DNA from: Cellulosimicrobium sp. CUA-896
GTDB lineage: Bacteria; Actinomycetota; Actinomycetes; Actinomycetales; Cellulomonadaceae
Assembly: GCF_001942335.1 (NCBI RefSeq)
Contig: NZ_MKKH01000021.1
Coordinates: forward strand, 1-50,124
Direction of reading: 5' to 3'
Length of the DNA: 50,124 bases
Part shown: positions 1 through 7,474 of the stretch, piece after piece
Position numbering within the stretch: the first letter of the stretch is position 1
How the letters are laid out: each line of letters opens with the position of its first letter
Translations under genes and position numbers: made by a program
The notes under the pieces: generated by a model
Seen by the model: only the letters and a program-made list of their open reading frames with translations
Database searches by the model: none
Told to the model about the DNA's origin: nothing

Positions 1-89
1 GCGCCAGGTCCGCAGGACCCGCCCGCCGGCACGTCCCGGCCAGCTGCGCCGGCGGGACCGTCCCTGCCCGGTCGCCGGTCCGACGCGGC

Positions 90-458
90 GTGCCCCGCTG
101 GTCCGTCCCGCTCGCCGCCGCGGTGGTCGCGGCCGCGGTCCTGCTCGCCGGCACGGCGGCAGGCGTCGACGTCGCCGCGCGCTCCGGCGCGGCGACCCGC
201 GCCGTCGGGTTCGCCGACGTCGTCGTCGCCGGCGTGATCGTCGGGCTCCTCGGCTGGGGCGTGCGCGCGCTGCTCGCGCGCGTCCGCCGCGACGCGCCCG
301 GGCGCGGCGAGCGCGCCTGGCTCGTGGTCTGCGCGGTCGTGCTGCTCGTGTCCCTGCTCGGCCCGCTCGGCGGCGTCGGCGCGGGGTCGGTCGCGGTGCT
401 GCTCGCCGAGCACGTCGCCGTCGGAGCCGTCGTCGCGCTGGGCCTGCGCCGGGCCTGA
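90..458 (+). CDS. DUF6069-like small membrane protein
   Basis: A protein of about 122 residues with four hydrophobic segments (roughly residues 8-26, 40-60, 76-95 and 100-118) separated by short basic loops such as ARVRRD. The pattern, with an LLGPLGG motif before the last segment, resembles the DUF6069 family of small actinobacterial membrane proteins, whose function is unknown. The GTG start at 90 has no good ribosome binding site, and the frame stays open upstream to the first base of the window, so the true start may lie outside. It is followed by a 16-base tandem repeat and then a reductase gene. It stands alone on its strand here, so context gives no role. Confidence 0.7.
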   Translation: MPRWSVPLAAAVVAAAVLLAGTAAGVDVAARSGAATRAVGFADVVVAGVIVGLLGWGVRALLARVRRDAPGRGERAWLVVCAVVLLVSLLGPLGGVGAGSVAVLLAEHVAVGAVVALGLRRA

Positions 459-511
459 CCGGCGCCACCTCGGCGCCACCTCGCGCCGCCGTGGGTCCCG
501 ACCTCGGCGGC

Positions 512-576
512 GCCGACGAGCTCCGGTGCCGACGAGCTCCGGCGCCCGACGAGCTCCGGTGCCGATGAGTTCCGGA
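512..576. repeat. Tandem repeat, 16-base unit, about four copies
   Basis: The unit GCCGACGAGCTCCGGT occurs at 512, 528, 544 (with one extra C) and 561 (two changes: GCCGATGAGTTCCGGA). It lies between the DUF6069-like gene and the reductase gene and ends about 50 bases before the latter's ATG. No known regulatory element is recognised. It may be a length-variable spacer. Confidence 0.75.
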
Positions 577-625
577 GGGTGCGGCGGTCCACCACCCGTC
601 ATCGACCCCGGCGGAAGGACCTCCC

Positions 626-1243
626 ATGGCGACGCTCGTCTCGACCCTGTTCATCTCGCTCGACGGCGTGGCCGAGATCGACCCGGAGTGGCACTTCCCG
701 TACTTCGACGACCACATGGGCGCCGCCGTCGACGAGGACTACCGCGACGTCGACGTCCTGCTCCTCGGGCGGGTCACGTACGACAGCTTCGCGGGCGCGT
801 GGCCGGCCCGCGAGGCGGCGGGCGAGGAGGACGCCGCGTACGCGAAGCAGCTCGGCGACACGCGCAAGGTCGTCGCGACGCGGGGCGGCCAGGACCTCGG
901 GTGGCGCAACGCCGAGCGCCTCGACGGTGACCTCGTCGAGGCCGTGACGGCGCTCAAGGAGACGCCCGGGATGCGGGGGATCCTCGTCCCCGGCTCCCTC
1001 TCCGTCGTCCGCCAGCTCCTCGCCGCCGGGCTGCTGGACGAGCTGCGCCTGCTCGTGCACCCCGTCGCGGCGCGGCGCGGCGAGCGGCTCTTCGACGAGG
1101 GCGAGCCGCGCTACCCGCTCACCCTGCTGCGCTCCGAGGTGTACCCGACGGGGGTCGTCCGCCTCGTCTACGCCCCGGCCACGCCGCCCGTCGACGCCGG
1201 GTACGAGGACGTGCGCGACAAGGTCCCGTCCGCGGGGCGGTGA
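626..1243 (+). CDS. RibD C-terminal / dihydrofolate-reductase-like oxidoreductase
   Basis: A 205-residue protein of the RibD_C family, whose members have the dihydrofolate reductase fold and bind NADPH. Family marks visible are the N-terminal FISLDGVAE strand and loop, LLLGRVTYDSFAGAWP near residues 50-65, and a PGSLSVVRQLLAAGLLDEL segment near residues 120-140, which is typical of these stand-alone reductases. The substrate cannot be inferred; these proteins are generally not the riboflavin enzyme itself. The ATG at 626 follows a GGAAGGA ribosome binding site. The gene converges on the stressosome operon, with only 12 bases between the two stop codons. Confidence 0.85.
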   Translation: MATLVSTLFISLDGVAEIDPEWHFPYFDDHMGAAVDEDYRDVDVLLLGRVTYDSFAGAWPAREAAGEEDAAYAKQLGDTRKVVATRGGQDLGWRNAERLDGDLVEAVTALKETPGMRGILVPGSLSVVRQLLAAGLLDELRLLVHPVAARRGERLFDEGEPRYPLTLLRSEVYPTGVVRLVYAPATPPVDAGYEDVRDKVPSAGR

Positions 1244-1255
1244 CGGCGCGGGCTC

Positions 1256-2853
1256 CTACGGGGCGGCGCGGCGCACGGCCACGACGGCGACGTCGTCCTC
1301 GCGGCCCGCGTCGTCGAACGCCGCGACGAGGAGGTCGCACACGGCCGCCGGGGGCGAGCCGGCCGCCGCGGCGGCCGCCGTCGCGAGGCGGTCGAGCGAC
1401 GCGCGCAGCGAGGCGCCGCGGCGCTCCACGAGCCCGTCCGTGACGAGCAGGAGCACGTCGCCCGGCGCGAGGACGTCGACGTGTGCGTGGCGCGTGCCGG
1501 GGCTCGGCACGCCGAGCAGCCGGGAACCCGTCTTCACCTCGTCGACCGCCCCGTCGGCGCGCACGACGAGCGCGGGCAGGTGACCGGCGTCGGTCACCTC
1601 CAGAGCCCCGGTCGCGGGGTCGAGGACGCACACGCACACGGTCACGAACTCCGCGTGGTCCTGCCGCAGCGCGTCGTTGAGGAGGTCGAGCGCCCGCCCC
1701 GCCGGATGCCCCTCGCGCAGGTAGGCGCGCAGCGTGAGCCGGACCTCCGCCATCACGGCCGCGGCGCGCAGCGAGTGCCCCTGCACGTCGCCGATCACCA
1801 CGGCCACCCGCCCGTCGGGCAGGTCGAACGCGTCGTAGAAGTCGCCGCCCACGTCGAGCCGGGCGCGGAGGCCTCGTACCGCGCCGCGACCTCGACGCCG
1901 CCGCGGACCGTGAGCTCCCCGGGGAGCATCGTGCGCTGGAGGGCGAGGGCGAGGCGGTGCTCCTCGGTGAACGTGCGCAGGTTGGACAGGGCGACGGTGG
2001 TCGCCTCGGTGAGGCGCCGCACCGCCTCGACGTCGTCGGGCGACGGCTCGGTGCGCCCGTCCTCGAGCTGCACGCCGAGCCCGCCGACGAGCGCGCCGTC
2101 GGGCTCCACCAGCCAGGACGTCCACCACGACCCGCGCGCGACGCCCGCCTCGGCCAGCAGAGGCCGCCACGGAGCCGGGAGCTCCGCGGGCGCGAAGACG
2201 GCGTGGTCCGCGTCGGCGGGCGGGAGGACGGGCACGGTGCCGCGGCCGCGGACGAGCGGACCGTGCTCGGACGTGCAGACGGTGCGCAGCACCAGGCCCG
2301 CGTCGGCGACCACCATGGCCACCACCGGCCGGCCGACGACCGCGTGCGCGCCGCGCGCCGCACGGTCCACGACGTCCTCCGGCGTGCGGGCCTCGTGCAG
2401 CGGCACCAGGGCGGACGCGAGCGACTCGAGCCGGCGCGCCGTGCGGACCGTGCCGCGCTGGGCGTCGTGCGTGCGGCACAGGGCGCTGATCGTCGCGAGG
2501 AACTCGTCGCGGTCGAGCGGCTCGGGCAGGTACGCGTCCGCGCCGCCATCGAGACCGGCCGTCCGTGCCGCGGCGTCGACGGCGGTCGCGGACACGTGCA
2601 GCACCGGCACGTGGGCCGTGGTCGGGTCCGCCTTGATCCGCCGGCACACCTCGGGTCCCGGGACGTCGGGCAGGTTGACGTCGAGGACGACGGCGTCCGT
2701 CGCCGCGGACACGCGCTCGACGGCCTCCGCACCCGTCCCGGCCTCCACGACGTCGAACCCGCCGCGCCGCAGCCAGCTCGCCATGACGTACCGGTGCGCC
2801 GGGGTGTCGTCGACGACGAGGACGGTCCGACCGGCGGCGCCGGGCGCGCTCAC
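1256..2853 (-). CDS. Response regulator-GAF-PP2C (RsbU/SpoIIE type) phosphatase, frameshifted as sequenced
   Basis: Last gene of the stressosome operon. The corrected product is about 532 residues. It has an N-terminal receiver domain (VLVVDDT, phospho-acceptor Asp in VVLDVNLPD near residue 54), a GAF-like middle region (about 150-300) and a C-terminal SpoIIE/RsbU-type PP2C domain with metal-binding motifs GGDFYDAF (near 335), GDVQGH (near 352), TDGL (near 470) and GREDDVAVV (near 514). The family dephosphorylates anti-anti-sigma (STAS) proteins, so it is a likely output enzyme, switched by phosphotransfer from the upstream hybrid kinase. The GTG start at 2853 overlaps the kinase stop (GTGA). 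A one-base loss near 1865 splits the frame just before GGDFYDAF; both halves are otherwise conserved. Confidence 0.85.
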
Positions 2854-4664
2854 GGCGACGTCTCCCGCCGGAGCGTCGCGACGAGCGTCTCGCGGTCGAT
2901 CGCCGACTTCGGCAGGAACGGCACGGGCGTACGGTCCGCGGGCTGGCGCGGCGGCGGGCCGCTCGACATGAGGACGACCGGCATGCCGGGGTTCTGCTGC
3001 GCGATCCGGCCCAGGACGGTCAGCCCGTCCGTGCCCGGCATGCGCACGTCGAGCAGGACCGCGTCGGCCGCGGCGTCGCGCAGCAGCGCGAGCGCGTGGG
3101 TCGCGTCGTGCGCGACGCTCACGCGCGCGGCGGTGTCCCGGAGCATCGACACGAGCACGGAGCGTAGGCCCGGTCGTCGTCGACCACGAGGACGTGACCG
3201 ACGGCCCACGGGCCGCCGGGGCGGGGTCCGCGGCCGCGGGCGAGGCGGCGGGTCCGCGACCGGTGCGGCGGTCAGCGACGGCAGGCGGACCGCGAAGGTG
3301 CTGCCGGCGCCCGGGTCCGACGCCGCGACGAGCGTCCCGCCCAGCGCCTCCACGGTCCGGCGCGCGTACGGCAGGCCGAGCCCCGTGCCCTTCACCGTGG
3401 GCTGGAGGCGGTTGGGCACCTGGACGAACTCGTCGAACACCGCCTCGAGCTGGTCGGCGGGGATGCCGAGGCCGGTGTCCTCGACGACGAACGCGACGAT
3501 CCCGCGGGACGCGCCGTCGGCCGCGCTGCCGTCGCTCGTGCTGCCGTCGCTCGTGCCGCCCTCGTCGCCCGGCCTGTCGTCGGCCCGGGCCGTGAGCCGG
3601 ACGTGGCCGGCGTCCGTGAACTTCACGGCGTTGGTGAGGAGGTTGCGCAGCACGCGCGCGAGGAGGCGCCGGTCCGTCACGACCCGCAGCCCGGGCGGGG
3701 CGGCGACCTCGAGCACGACCCCGTGGCGCACGAGCGGCAGCGTCGTCCCGCGCAGCTCCTCGAGAAGCTCGGCGACGTCGACGTCCGTCGGGTCGACGTC
3801 CTCGTGCCCCGCCTCGGCGCGCGCCAGGTCGAGCAGCTCGTCGACGAGCGTGAGGAGCGTGTGGGCGCTCTCGCGCACGAACGCGACCTGCTGCTCCTGC
3901 TCCGCGTCGAGGTGGGAGTCCGCGAGCAGGGACGACAGCCCGATGATCGAGTTCACCGGCGTGCGCAGCTCGTGGCTGACGTTGCGCAGGAACCGCGTCT
4001 TCGACTCGTTCGCCGCGGTGAGGGCGCGCCCGCGCTCGTCGAGCTCGGCGTAGAGCGCGACGACACCGGTGTTGGTCTCCTCGAGCTCGGAGGAGAGCTG
4101 GTCGTACATCGCGAGGACGCCGCGGTTGGTCTCCTCGAGCTCGGCGTTGACGCGGCGCAGCTGCTCCTGCTGCTCGGTGAGGTCGTCGAGGGCACGGACG
4201 AGGTCCGCGTTCTGCACGCGTAGCTCGTCGTGCGCGTCCGCGGCGTGCGCGGCGCTCACCGACCGGCGGACCGCGGCGAGCGTCGCGTCGTCGGTCCGGG
4301 CACCGGCGCCGAGGCCCTTGGTGAGGACGACGCGCCGGCGTGCCGCGTCGAGGTCGAGCCCGTCGACGAGCCGGCGCGCCGCCGGGATGCCGCCCTCGCT
4401 CGTGCTGCCGTCGGCGGGCAGGGGAGCGCCCGTCGCCACCTCCGCCCGCAGACGCGCGAGGGGTCCCTGCGCGACCAGGGTGATCGTGACGTCGGCCGGA
4501 CCGGTCGCGACGGCCGCGCGCCCGACCTCGGAGAGCGCCGTCGCGACGCGCACCTGGTCCTGCGTGTCGAGGCCCAGGTGCCGGGCGATCTCGCGCCCGG
4601 CCCGGCGCAGGGCGAGCACGTCCGTGTCGGCGCGCAGCTGCGTCACCAGGAGCGGCGGTCTCAC
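2850..4664 (-). CDS. Hybrid histidine kinase with N-terminal RsbT-like pseudo-ATPase and C-terminal receiver
   Basis: About 604 residues. Residues 1-120 resemble RsbT (RADTDVLALRRAGREIARHL against RsbT ADSDVVKVRQLVRSLAQQ), but the N-box Asn is gone (SEVGRAA in place of SELARNT), so this part is probably not an active kinase. A coiled coil (about 150-220, repeated NAELEETNRG / SELEETNTG) leads to a HisKA domain (VSHELRTPVNS, His near 230) and HATPase_c (NLLTNAVKF, DTGLGIP, GTGLGLP). A receiver domain (HVLVVDDDRAY, Asp in VLLDVRMPG near 536) closes the protein. The receiver start lies in another frame between two compensating indels, one between about 3200 and 3260 and a missing C near 3165. 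The GTG start at 4664 overlaps the previous stop (GTGA). No membrane segments are seen, so it is cytosolic and may dock on the stressosome. Confidence 0.85.
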   Translation of the reverse strand: MRPPLLVTQLRADTDVLALRRAGREIARHLGLDTQDQVRVATALSEVGRAAVATGPADVTITLVAQGPLARLRAEVATGAPLPADGSTSEGGIPAARRLVDGLDLDAARRRVVLTKGLGAGARTDDATLAAVRRSVSAAHAADAHDELRVQNADLVRALDDLTEQQEQLRRVNAELEETNRGVLAMYDQLSSELEETNTGVVALYAELDERGRALTAANESKTRFLRNVSHELRTPVNSIIGLSSLLADSHLDAEQEQQVAFVRESAHTLLTLVDELLDLARAEAGHEDVDPTDVDVAELLEELRGTTLPLVRHGVVLEVAAPPGLRVVTDRRLLARVLRNLLTNAVKFTDAGHVRLTARADDRPGDEGGTSDGSTSDGSAADGASRGIVAFVVEDTGLGIPADQLEAVFDEFVQVPNRLQPTVKGTGLGLPYARRTVEALGGTLVAASDPGAGSTFAVRLPSLTAAPVADPPPRPRPRTPPRRPVGRRSRPRGRRRPGLRSVLVSMLRDTAARVSVAHDATHALALLRDAAADAVLLDVRMPGTDGLTVLGRIAQQNPGMPVVLMSSGPPPRQPADRTPVPFLPKSAIDRETLVATLRRETSP

Positions 4665-5719
4665 GCGGCACCGCCTGCCGCCCGCGGCGCCGGGAGCACC
4701 GCGACGCACGCGTCGTCGCGGCGCACCCCGTGGTCGCGCAGCAGCACGCCGGCCACGACGAGGGGCGAGCGCGACGCGAGCCCCGGGTAGTCGGCGAGCG
4801 ACCACCGCTCGGTGAGCCCGTCGCTGTGCATGACGACGACGTCCCCCGCCTCGAGCGGGTACGTGGTCTCCCGCAGCGCGCGCCCGTGCGAGCCGGCGAT
4901 GCCGGGGTGGCTGACGAGTCCGCGGGCGCGGCCGCCGTGCAGGACGCCGGCGATGTTGCCGAGACCGGCGTACCGCAGGGTCGCGCCCGCCGGCTGCGCG
5001 ACGGCGACGGCTGCTCCGCGTGTGCCGCCGAGCGCGGCGTGCACGCGCTGGACGAGGGCGGCGGGCGGGCTCGCCGGGGCGTCGAGGAACGCGCGCACCG
5101 CGGCGGAGGACGCCGCGGCGGCGAGGGGGCCGTGGCCGAGCCCGTCCGCGACGAGCAGGGTCGTCCCGCCGGCGTCGGTGCGTGTCGCGAAGGCGTCGCC
5201 GCACACGCTCTGCCCGGTCATGGCGCGGGTCAGGCCCGTGGGTGCGCCGAGGTGCGCCACGACGCCGTGCCGGGCGAACGCCGCGGCCACCACCGTGCCG
5301 CGGCCCGGCGCGGTCCACGCGTCCCAGGCCGACGCCAGGCGAGGCAGCGTGCCGAGACCGATGCCGAGCGTCCCGCCGCTCGACACCCCGTCGCGCATCG
5401 CCGCGCCGATGTCGCGCATGCCGGGGCCGCGGTCGACCGCGAGCACCTCGACCACCGCCTCGTCACCCGTTCGGCGGACGCGGACGTGGACCGTCCCCCC
5501 GCCGCCGTGGCGGCACTGGTTCGTCGCGAGCTCCGACACGACGAGCCCCACCTCCGCGGCGCGCGGCTCGCCGAAACCCAGGCGCAGCGCGACGGCGCTC
5601 GCGGCCCGGCGCACGCCGCCCACCGCGGACGGGTGGTCGACCGTGAACCAGGTCCCGTCCTCGACGACCACGGTGGCGTCGCCGGACGGGGCGGCGGCCG
5701 AGGGCATCCCGGCGCTCAC
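4661..5719 (-). CDS. Fused anti-sigma-type ATPase (HATPase_c) and SpoIIE/PP2C phosphatase, RsbX-like position
   Basis: A 352-residue fusion. Residues about 15-150 form an RsbT/RsbW-type HATPase_c module with an intact N-box (SELATNQCRHGG), DRGPGM and a glycine-rich TLGIGLG lid. Residues about 175-350 form a PP2C domain with VADGLGHG (near 195), HSDGLTE (near 310) and RRDDACVAV (near 340). It sits directly after rsbT, where Bacillus and Vibrio stressosome loci carry rsbX, the phosphatase that resets RsbR and RsbS. I infer an RsbX-like reset role with an added ATP-binding, possibly kinase or partner-binding, domain. The GTG start at 5719 overlaps the rsbT stop (GTGA); an ATG four codons inside is the alternative. 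No frameshift is seen. Confidence 0.85.
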   Translation of the reverse strand: MSAGMPSAAAPSGDATVVVEDGTWFTVDHPSAVGGVRRAASAVALRLGFGEPRAAEVGLVVSELATNQCRHGGGGTVHVRVRRTGDEAVVEVLAVDRGPGMRDIGAAMRDGVSSGGTLGIGLGTLPRLASAWDAWTAPGRGTVVAAAFARHGVVAHLGAPTGLTRAMTGQSVCGDAFATRTDAGGTTLLVADGLGHGPLAAAASSAAVRAFLDAPASPPAALVQRVHAALGGTRGAAVAVAQPAGATLRYAGLGNIAGVLHGGRARGLVSHPGIAGSHGRALRETTYPLEAGDVVVMHSDGLTERWSLADYPGLASRSPLVVAGVLLRDHGVRRDDACVAVLPAPRAAGGAA

Positions 5720-6132
5720 CGGGACCAGGTGGCGATCTCGACGCGCGTGCCCACGCCGGGCGCGGTGTCGATCGCGAAGTGCTGCACGAGCCGGCGCGAG
5801 CCGGACAGCCCGAGACCCAGCCCGCTGCCGCTCGTCCAGCCGTCGGTCAGCGCGAGGTCGAGGTCCGGGATGCCGGGGCCCTCGTCGCTGAACACGGCGC
5901 GCACACCGGTGCGGGCGCCGTCGGACACGAGCTCGACCTCCGCCTCCCCGCCGCCGCCGTACACGAGCGTGTTGCGCGCCAGCTCGCTCGCCGCCGTGAC
6001 GAGCTTCGTCTGGTCGACGAGCGACAGCCGCGCCTGCTGGGCGAGCGAGCGGACGAGCTGGCGGACCTTGACCACGTCGGAGTCGGCGCGCACGGGCAGG
6101 CGCTCGGCCGTCTCCGACGTCGCGGCGGTCAT
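5716..6132 (-). CDS. rsbT: Stressosome serine/threonine kinase RsbT
   Basis: A 138-residue single-domain HATPase_c protein of the RsbT class. Visible motifs are ASELARNTL (N-box Asn), SDEGPGIPD (G1) and SGSGLGLGLSGSRRL (G2/lid), with the strongly conserved RsbT-type LVQHFAIDT segment near the end. In known stressosomes RsbT is held by the RsbR/RsbS shell, phosphorylates both on stress, and is then released to activate a downstream partner such as RsbU. Here the likely partners are encoded next to it. The ATG start at 6132 overlaps the rsbS stop (ATGA). Confidence 0.92.
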   Translation of the reverse strand: MTAATSETAERLPVRADSDVVKVRQLVRSLAQQARLSLVDQTKLVTAASELARNTLVYGGGGEAEVELVSDGARTGVRAVFSDEGPGIPDLDLALTDGWTSGSGLGLGLSGSRRLVQHFAIDTAPGVGTRVEIATWSR

Positions 6133-6533
6133 CCCTCCTCGCGCTCGGCGGCGGCGAGGAGGATCTCCTCGGCCGACCGGTCCTCGGGCCGGAGCATCGC
6201 CAGCCCGCGCTCGACGTCCAGCGCCGTGCGGACGTCACCGAGCGAGAGGCCGAGCTCCACCATCGTGATCGCCACCGCCGGGCGCATGCCGACGACGACG
6301 GTCGTCGCGTCGAGCACGTGGGAGATCGCCGCGACGGACGCGAGCATGCGACCGATGAAGCTGTCGACGATCTCCAGGCCCGAGATGTCGATGATCACGC
6401 CGCGCGCCCCGGTGCGCGTGATGCGCTCCGCGAGGTCCTCCTGCAGCCGCAGGGCGGTGTCGTCCTGGAGGTCGACCTGGATCGAGACGAGCAGCGTCGA
6501 CCCGATCTTGAGGATCGGGACGCCGTCGCTCAC
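6129..6533 (-). CDS. rsbS: Stressosome scaffold STAS protein RsbS
   Basis: A 134-residue single STAS-domain protein. It begins VPILKIGSTLLVSIQVDLQD, a typical RsbS opening, and carries IDISGLEIVDSFIGRM. The Ser of VDSF aligns with the RsbS serine that RsbT phosphorylates in Bacillus subtilis. RsbS and RsbR co-assemble into the megadalton stressosome core that sequesters RsbT. The GTG start at 6533 overlaps the rsbR stop (GTGA), and the stop overlaps the rsbT ATG, so rsbR, rsbS and rsbT are translationally coupled, in keeping with fixed stoichiometry. Confidence 0.93.
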   Translation of the reverse strand: MSDGVPILKIGSTLLVSIQVDLQDDTALRLQEDLAERITRTGARGVIIDISGLEIVDSFIGRMLASVAAISHVLDATTVVVGMRPAVAITMVELGLSLGDVRTALDVERGLAMLRPEDRSAEEILLAAAEREEG

Positions 6534-7366
6534 GCGGGCACCCCGGCGGACGCCGTCCGGCCGTTCGCGCGCAGCGCGTCGACGAGGGCGTCGGCGAGCG
6601 TGGCGCGCGTGCGGATGTCGCCGAACTCGATGCCGAGCGCGACGATGGTCTGCGCGATCTGCGGGCGGATGCCGCTGATCGTGCACTCCGCCCCCATGAG
6701 GCGCGCCGCGACGACCGTCTTGAGCAGGTGCTGCGCGACCTGGGTGTCGACGGCCGGGACACCCGTGATGTCGATGATCGCGTGCTCGCTGCCCGTGTCC
6801 ACGAGCGTGTTGAGGAGCTTCTCCATGACGACCTGCGTCCGGGCGGAGTCGAGCGTGCCGACGAGCGGCACCGCGACGACGCCCTCCCAGAGCTTGACGA
6901 CCGGCGTGGAGAGCTCGAGGAGCTGCTCGGCCTGCTCGGAGATGATCGCCTCGCGCGCCGCGGCGTACGTCTCGAACGTGAACAGGCCCAGGTCGTCCAC
7001 CAGCCGCAGGAGCGGGGTGACGTCGACCGCGACGTCGTCGTCCGACGTCAGGCGGTACAGGCCCTCCTTGAGCGCGAACACGCCGATCGCCGTCTCGCGC
7101 GGCGTGAAGCCGAGGCGGGCGCGCGCGGCGGAGACGTCGGCGAGGATGCCCCGGAGCTGGTCGAATGCGGCGTCCGACAGCGTGGTGCCGCCCGCCCGCA
7201 GCCCGTCGAGCAGCGCGTCGAGGATGTCGGACTGCTCGCGCTCGAGCTCGCCGCGCGTGGTGCGGCCGTGCAGCTCGGCGGCCGCGGCCTCGAGCCAGGC
7301 GGCGCGGACCGTCTCCGCGCGCTCGACGAGCGTGCGGACGAGGGTGTCGGTGGCGACGGGGGCCAT
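6530..7366 (-). CDS. rsbR: Stressosome sensor-scaffold protein RsbR
   Basis: A 278-residue protein with a helical N-terminal sensory domain (about 1-150) of the RsbR globin-like type without obvious haem ligands, and a C-terminal STAS domain (about 160-265). The STAS domain shows IDITGVPAVDTQVAQHLL, where the Thr of VDT aligns with T171 of B. subtilis RsbRA. It also shows ISGIRPQIAQTIVALG, where a Thr lies near the second phosphosite (T205). It is the first gene of the operon and the only RsbR in the window, so the sensory input is single unless paralogues lie elsewhere. The ATG at 7366 follows a strong GGAAGGAG ribosome binding site. Confidence 0.92.
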   Translation of the reverse strand: MAPVATDTLVRTLVERAETVRAAWLEAAAAELHGRTTRGELEREQSDILDALLDGLRAGGTTLSDAAFDQLRGILADVSAARARLGFTPRETAIGVFALKEGLYRLTSDDDVAVDVTPLLRLVDDLGLFTFETYAAAREAIISEQAEQLLELSTPVVKLWEGVVAVPLVGTLDSARTQVVMEKLLNTLVDTGSEHAIIDITGVPAVDTQVAQHLLKTVVAARLMGAECTISGIRPQIAQTIVALGIEFGDIRTRATLADALVDALRANGRTASAGVPA

Positions 7367-7423
7367 CGCAGGGCTCCTTCCAGGAGGGCGCGACCGTCCC
7401 GCGGACGCACGGGGGTCGGCGAG

Positions 7424-7429
7424 AGTCTA
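7424..7429 (-). promoter_or_regulatory. Candidate -10 box of the stressosome operon
   Basis: On the minus strand TAGACT lies 57 bases upstream of the rsbR ATG, in the only non-coding gap before the operon. It matches the TANNNT form of actinobacterial housekeeping promoters. No convincing -35 box is visible in the very GC-rich sequence upstream. Confidence 0.35.
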
Positions 7430-7474
7430 CGCACGCGCGACGACGACGCCCGCCGGGGCGGGGTGACGCCGGTC

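Noticed and set aside
1..89. End of an upstream gene at the window edge
   Set aside because: The sequence is too short to recognise any protein. It is in frame with the DUF6069-like gene and may be its 5' extension, but nothing supports this firmly.
512..576. CRISPR-like repeat array
   Set aside because: The 16-base copies are directly adjacent with no spacers and no cas genes are present. The same holds for the arrays at 14618 and 45793.
1481..6678. Long plus-strand open frames opposite the stressosome operon
   Set aside because: They are low-complexity Arg/Pro/Ala-rich antisense frames, common in GC-rich DNA, while the minus strand encodes recognisable domains throughout.
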